DNA from: Streptomyces sp. H27-H1
GTDB lineage: Bacteria > Actinomycetota > Actinomycetes > Streptomycetales > Streptomycetaceae
Length of the DNA stretch: 46,539 nucleotides
Assembly: GCF_026627445.1 (NCBI RefSeq)
Contig: NZ_JAPNLJ010000052.1
Coordinates: 1-46,539 of the forward strand
Direction: 5' to 3'
Part shown: positions 43,177-46,539 of the stretch, piece after piece
Position numbering within the stretch: the stretch's first letter is position 1
How the letters are laid out: the number at the start of each line of letters is the position of its first letter
Made by a program: the position numbers and the translations under genes
Notes under the pieces: generated by a model
The model's input: the letters and a program-made list of their open reading frames with translations, nothing else
What the model was told of the DNA's origin: nothing
The model's database searches: none

Positions 43177-44157
43177 TCAGTTGTGGCTGTGGAGGACCTC
43201 GTTCAGGCCGCCCCAGGCCGCCTTGTACGGGCGGGCCTCGACGGCGCCGGTGACCGAGTTGCGGCGGAACAGGATGTTGTTGGCTCCGGAGAGTTCCAGG
43301 GCCTTGACGACCTGGCCGTCCGGCAGGGTGACGCGGGTGCCCGCGGTCACGTACAGGCCGGCCTCGACGACGCACTCGTCGCCCAGCGCGATGCCGACGC
43401 CCGCCTCGGCGCCGATCAGGGTGCGCTCGCCGATCGAGATGATCTGCTTGCCGCCGCCCGACAGGGTGCCCATGGTGGACGCGCCGCCGCCGATGTCGGA
43501 GCCGTCGCCGACCACGACGCCTGCGGAGATGCGGCCCTCGACCATGGACGTGCCCAGGGTGCCGGCGTTGAAGTTGACGAAGCCCTCGTGCATGACCGTG
43601 GTGCCCTCGGCGAGGTGCGCGCCGAGACGGACCCGGTCCGCGTCGGCGATGCGCACGCCCTTGGGGGCGACGTAGTCCGTCATCCGCGGGAACTTGTCGA
43701 TCGAGGTGACCTGGAGGTGCAGGCCCTCGGCGCGCGCGTTCAGGCGGACCGTCTCGACCTGGTCGATCGCGACCGGGCCGAGCGAGGTCCAGGCGACATT
43801 GGCCAGCAGGCCGAAGACGCCGTCCAGGTTCTGGCCGTGCGGCTTGACCAGGCGGTGGCTGAGCAGGTGCAGGCGCAGGTACGCGTCGTGCGCGTCCAGC
43901 GGCTTGTCCTCCAGGGAGGAGATCACGGTGCGGACGGCTACGACCTCGACGCCGCGGACCGCGTCCTGGCGGATCGCCTTGGGCGCGGAGGCGCCCAGCA
44001 GCTCCACGGCCTGTTCGGCGGTGAGGCGCTCGGTTCCGGCCGGGCCGGGTTCGGCGACCAGCTGGGGGGCGGGGAACCAGGTGTCGAGGACGGTGCCGTC
44101 GGCGGTGATGGTGGCAAGTCCGGCGGCGACGGCGCCGGTGGTACGCGTAGCAGTCAT
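43177..44157 (-). CDS. dapD: 2,3,4,5-tetrahydropyridine-2,6-dicarboxylate N-succinyltransferase (DapD)
   Basis: A 326-residue enzyme of the lysine/diaminopimelate route, which succinylates tetrahydrodipicolinate with succinyl-CoA. The C-terminal half is a left-handed beta helix of hexapeptides with VRLGAHLAEGTTVMHEGFVN, VEGRISAGVVVGDGSDIGGG and GKQIISIGERTLIGAEAGVG. The longer N-terminal domain is typical of the actinobacterial form. The start ATG is 9 bases downstream of the MFS gene stop, on the same strand, so read-through from the MFS promoter is likely. Confidence 0.95.
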   Translation of the reverse strand: MTATRTTGAVAAGLATITADGTVLDTWFPAPQLVAEPGPAGTERLTAEQAVELLGASAPKAIRQDAVRGVEVVAVRTVISSLEDKPLDAHDAYLRLHLLSHRLVKPHGQNLDGVFGLLANVAWTSLGPVAIDQVETVRLNARAEGLHLQVTSIDKFPRMTDYVAPKGVRIADADRVRLGAHLAEGTTVMHEGFVNFNAGTLGTSMVEGRISAGVVVGDGSDIGGGASTMGTLSGGGKQIISIGERTLIGAEAGVGIALGDECVVEAGLYVTAGTRVTLPDGQVVKALELSGANNILFRRNSVTGAVEARPYKAAWGGLNEVLHSHN

Positions 44158-44166
44158 GCCCGAAAC

Positions 44167-45435
44167 CTAACCGGCGACGGCCCGCGGTCGCGAACCGGTC
44201 TCATGTGCCGGGCGCGGGTCGTGTCGCGCCGGGCCGTCCACGGGGCCGGGCGCCGCCTCCCGCACCGACATCCACAGCACCGCCCCGCCGGCTGCCGCCG
44301 CCAGTGCCGCGCAGAGCGGCCACAGCAGCCCGGGCGCAGCGGAGTACAGGGCTCCGCCCAGCGGCCCGCCCAGTACGACGCCACTGGCCGAGACCCCGGC
44401 GTACAGGCTCTGGAACGTCCCGATGGCGTGCGCGGGCGCCCGGTCGGCCACGTAGGCGGTGGCGGGGGTCTTGTAGAGGATCTCCCCGAGGCTCAGCAGC
44501 ACCATCATCGCCACGGCGGCTCCGATCCCGGCCCCGAACAGCAGCGCCCCGTATCCGGCGCCGACCAGCAGCAGTCCGATGCCGACGACCCTCAGTGGCG
44601 GCCGGGCGCGCAGGGCGACGGCGGCCGGCAGTTCCAGGACGAGGATGACGGCGCCGTTCAGGGCGATGATCAGTCCGTAGACGCCCGTGTCCAGGCCGTG
44701 GTCCGCCAGGTAGACCGGGAAGGTCGAATACTGCTGGCGGTAGATGACGTCCACGACGAGGATCGCGGCCAGCATGACGAGGACGGCGGGCCTGGCCCGG
44801 AGCTCCCCCCACACGCCGCGGCCCAGACCCCCGTCCGGGGCCGCGGCGGGGGTGTTCGCGGCGCCGCGCGCCGGGACGACGCGGGCGGTCCACAGGGCGA
44901 AGACGAGGGTGCCGACGCCGTCGGCGGCGAAGAGCCAGTCGTAGGACAGGCCCGTCGCGATCAGCGCGCCGAGCGGCGCGCCCAGAGTGAAACCGCCGTT
45001 GGAGACGCAGCGGACGACGGCGAAGGACTGGCGGCGCGCCCCCTCGGGGACGAGCACCGCGACGAGCGCCGCGTTGGCCGAGCGGATCGAGCCGATGGCG
45101 TACTGGGCCGGCGGCAGGGCGACGTAGAGCGCGGCGGTGGGCAGCACCGGCAGGAGGATCAGGGCGCCACCGGCGAGGGCTGAGGCGATGAGCAGGACGC
45201 GGCGGTGGCCGTAGCGGTCCCCGAACCCGCCGCCGGTGAAGTTGCCTGCGATCAGGCCGATGCCGCCGATCCCGGTGATGAGGCCGGCCTCGGCGACGGA
45301 GAGGCCGCGCGGGCCGGTCAGGTATACGAAGACGAAGACGAAGGTGAAGCTGGAGACGGCGTTGACGAACACGCCCGGCGAGAGCAGCCAGACTGCTCTC
45401 GGCACCTCTTTGAACCCGTGCAGCAGCACCCGCAT
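44167..45435 (-). CDS. MFS transporter
   Basis: A 422-residue major facilitator protein, 12 predicted helices. The motif-A-like loop after helix 2 is GGGFGDRYGHRRVLL, and the second half begins after a central loop (PARGAANTPAAAPDGG). It looks like a small-molecule exporter, possibly drug or metabolite, but the substrate is not readable. It is divergent from the HxlR-peroxiredoxin gene with 83 bases between starts; HxlR-type regulators commonly control the gene they face. A promoter and a perfect palindrome lie in that gap. dapD follows. Confidence 0.88.
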   Translation of the reverse strand: MRVLLHGFKEVPRAVWLLSPGVFVNAVSSFTFVFVFVYLTGPRGLSVAEAGLITGIGGIGLIAGNFTGGGFGDRYGHRRVLLIASALAGGALILLPVLPTAALYVALPPAQYAIGSIRSANAALVAVLVPEGARRQSFAVVRCVSNGGFTLGAPLGALIATGLSYDWLFAADGVGTLVFALWTARVVPARGAANTPAAAPDGGLGRGVWGELRARPAVLVMLAAILVVDVIYRQQYSTFPVYLADHGLDTGVYGLIIALNGAVILVLELPAAVALRARPPLRVVGIGLLLVGAGYGALLFGAGIGAAVAMMVLLSLGEILYKTPATAYVADRAPAHAIGTFQSLYAGVSASGVVLGGPLGGALYSAAPGLLWPLCAALAAAAGGAVLWMSVREAAPGPVDGPARHDPRPAHETGSRPRAVAG

Positions 45436-45454
45436 CCCTCTGACCCCCGAGTTA

Positions 45455-45469
45455 GTTCCCTTTGGGAAC
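45455..45469. promoter_or_regulatory. palindrome, candidate HxlR operator
   Basis: GTTCCC TTT GGGAAC is a perfect inverted repeat, further flanked by TAGT and ACTA as outer arms. It overlaps the predicted MFS transcription start (about 45465), a typical position for a repressor. Confidence 0.6.
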
Positions 45470-45471
45470 GG

Positions 45472-45500
45472 ACTATGTCAGCATGACAATCTCGGGTCAA
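45472..45500 (-). promoter_or_regulatory. predicted MFS promoter
   Basis: On the minus strand TTGACC (45500-45495), 17-nt spacer, CATAGT (45477-45472). The spacer carries a second perfect palindrome, TGTCA GCA TGACA (45476-45488), so a second regulator or the same one could bind. Confidence 0.5.
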
Positions 45501-45518
45501 CGGACATAAGGAGCGCCC

Positions 45519-46415
45519 ATGGCCCAGCGCACACACCTCGACGACGCGGACTGCTCGATCGCCCAGGCCCTCGACGTCGTGGGCGACTGGTGGACGCTGC
45601 TGATCGTGCGCGACGCGGCGCGCGGCGTGCACCGCTTCGACGAGTTCCAGCGCGAACTGGGCATGTCACGAAAGGTCCTGACGGAACGGCTGAAGCTGCT
45701 GGTGGAGGCGGGCGTGCTGACGCGCGAGCCGTACCAGGAGCGGCCGGTGCGCCACGCGTACCGACTGACCCCGCGCGGGCGCGCGCTGCTGCCGGTCCTG
45801 GTCGCCCTCCAGGACTGGGGCGACACCTGGGTCCTGGGAGAGGGAGAGATGACGGCCACGACGGAAGAAGCCTCGCGGGAAGCGGTACGAGTCCACGCGC
45901 TGCGCGGCACCAGACTGCCGGAGCTGCTGCTGGCGGACCGCTTCGGCGAGCTCAGCGACCCCGTGGCGGACACGCCGTTCACCGTCCTGTACTGCTTCCC
46001 GGGCGCCTACGCACGGGCCGAGTCCTACCCGCCGGGGTGGGGCGGGATCCCCGGGGCCCGGGGATGCACCCTGGAATCGTGCACGTACCGGGACCAGCTG
46101 GCCCAGTTCACGGCGGCGGGCGCGACGGTGCACGGGGTGTCGACCCAGCGACCGGACGAGCAGCGGGAGTTCGCTGAGGCGGAGGGACTCCGCTTTCCGC
46201 TCCTGTCGGACGCGGAACTCGGGCTCGTGGCGGCGCTGCGGCTGCCGACGTTCCGGGCGGGGGGCGTCAGCCGGCTGAAGCGCCTGACGCTGGTCGTGGA
46301 CCGCGAGCGCACCGTCCGCGAGGTCTTCTACCCGGTCCGGGACATCGAGGCGAGCGTGGCCGCCGCCCTCGCGGCGGTCCGCGGGGCCAGGCCCGCCCCG
46401 AAAGAGACGGCCTAG
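45519..46415 (+). CDS. HxlR-type regulator fused to a BCP-type peroxiredoxin
   Basis: A 298-residue fusion. Residues 1-112 are a complete HxlR winged helix (CSIAQALDVVGDWWTLLIVR, then RFDEFQRELGMSRKVLTERL and PVRHAYRLTPRGRALLPVL), with an N-terminal Cys12 at the place where redox-sensing relatives carry their thiol. Residues about 128-298 are thioredoxin-fold peroxiredoxin-like: FTVLYCFPGAY, then GARGCTLESCTYRD, with Cys183 and Cys188 five apart as in the BCP group (peroxidatic and resolving), then LRFPLLSDAELGL. HxlR proteins are normally about 110-130 residues and stand-alone. The start ATG has AAGGAG upstream. The stop TAG abuts the left end of an IS. Confidence 0.88.
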   Translation: MAQRTHLDDADCSIAQALDVVGDWWTLLIVRDAARGVHRFDEFQRELGMSRKVLTERLKLLVEAGVLTREPYQERPVRHAYRLTPRGRALLPVLVALQDWGDTWVLGEGEMTATTEEASREAVRVHALRGTRLPELLLADRFGELSDPVADTPFTVLYCFPGAYARAESYPPGWGGIPGARGCTLESCTYRDQLAQFTAAGATVHGVSTQRPDEQREFAEAEGLRFPLLSDAELGLVAALRLPTFRAGGVSRLKRLTLVVDRERTVREVFYPVRDIEASVAAALAAVRGARPAPKETA

Positions 46416-46539
46416 GTTCTGTTTCCTGGATCTCCTGACGTGATCATGCTGTCTGGTTCAGGCTGGTCAGCATGGTGGGGCGGGGAGATCTGACGAACGC
46501 GGAGTGGGAGCGGCTGGAGCCGTTCCTGCCCCGCGGTGG
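46416..46539 (+). mobile_element. left end of an IS5-type insertion sequence (truncated by the window)
   Basis: The element appears to start right after the TAG stop of the fusion gene with GTTCTGTTTC, the kind of start seen on IS5-type elements of Streptomyces. The transposase begins 56 bases in. Its exact boundary and any target duplication cannot be seen, because the other end is outside. Confidence 0.6.
46472..46539 (+). CDS. transposase N terminus, IS5 family type (partial)
   Basis: The frame from ATG 46472 reads MVGRGDLTNAEWERLEPFLP and stays open to the window edge. The phrase LTNAEWERLEPFLP is the standard N terminus of IS5-family transposases of the DUF4096 kind. The catalytic part lies outside. 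Confidence 0.75.
   Translation, partial: MVGRGDLTNAEWERLEPFLPRG

Overview
The window is chromosomal DNA from a Streptomyces-type actinomycete. The evidence is very high GC with strong third-position G/C bias, many GTG starts, a cobalamin cluster behind a B12 riboswitch, an LAETG-anchored surface protein, TerD-type proteins, SHOCT/DUF6325-type small proteins and DapD. Gene order from the PiT transporter through the cobalamin genes to the LAETG protein resembles what I remember of the S. coelicolor SCO1845-SCO1860 region; this is recollection, not a comparison I ran. The last about 120 bases are the left end of an IS5-type insertion sequence, and the first about 80 bases carry a similar motif in opposite orientation, so the window may be a stretch bounded by IS copies.

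Layout. 0.1-7.7 kb: housekeeping genes (enoyl-CoA hydratase family, small HTH protein, ABC-F ATPase, neutral zinc metallopeptidase, VOC protein, a large protein of unknown function, an alpha/beta hydrolase). 7.9-9.6 kb: phosphate transporter pit behind a PHO-box-like repeat, with a small membrane protein. 9.6-19.0 kb: B12 riboswitch and late cobalamin genes cbiB-cobQ-chelatase-cobO-cobB in tight overlap, then a convergent ZIP metal transporter and a divergent CobE-CobC fusion. 19.1-26.4 kb: CapA-like protein, LAETG-anchored protein, amidohydrolase, two convergent class V PLP enzymes, a DsbA/FrnE-like oxidoreductase and a GNAT enzyme. 26.5-31.2 kb: penicillin-binding protein, then a membrane protein / histidine kinase / small ORF / response regulator operon. 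31.4-33.9 kb: IclR regulator divergent from an aldehyde dehydrogenase, with promoter and operator visible. 34-36.7 kb: small stress-type proteins and a two-domain TerD protein. 36.8-42.1 kb: PhoX-like protein and extracellular nuclease, each behind a PHO-box-like repeat, flanking a paralogue of the large unknown protein at 4.9 kb. 42.1-46.4 kb: GNAT, small membrane protein, dapD, an MFS transporter and, divergent from it, an unusual HxlR-peroxiredoxin fusion regulator.

Themes. (1) B12: the riboswitch should lower cbiB-cobQ-chelatase-cobO-cobB expression when cobalamin is present; the genes cover chelation, a,c-diamide synthesis, adenosylation, amidation and aminopropanol attachment, but cobN and the corrin-ring methyltransferases are not here. 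(2) Phosphate: pit, phoX-like and nuclease genes each carry an 11-nt-period GTTCA/TCA repeat, which suggests PhoP control. (3) Redox: the HxlR-BCP-peroxiredoxin fusion and the MFS gene share a short divergent region with a perfect palindrome over the predicted MFS start. This is the best candidate for an undescribed regulatory system. Other unusual points are a leaderless seven-codon ORF before the ABC-F gene, a collagen-like Gly-X-Y frame in the cobB/ZIP gap, a repeat-derived insert inside CobB, and a 66-codon ORF wedged between kinase and response regulator.
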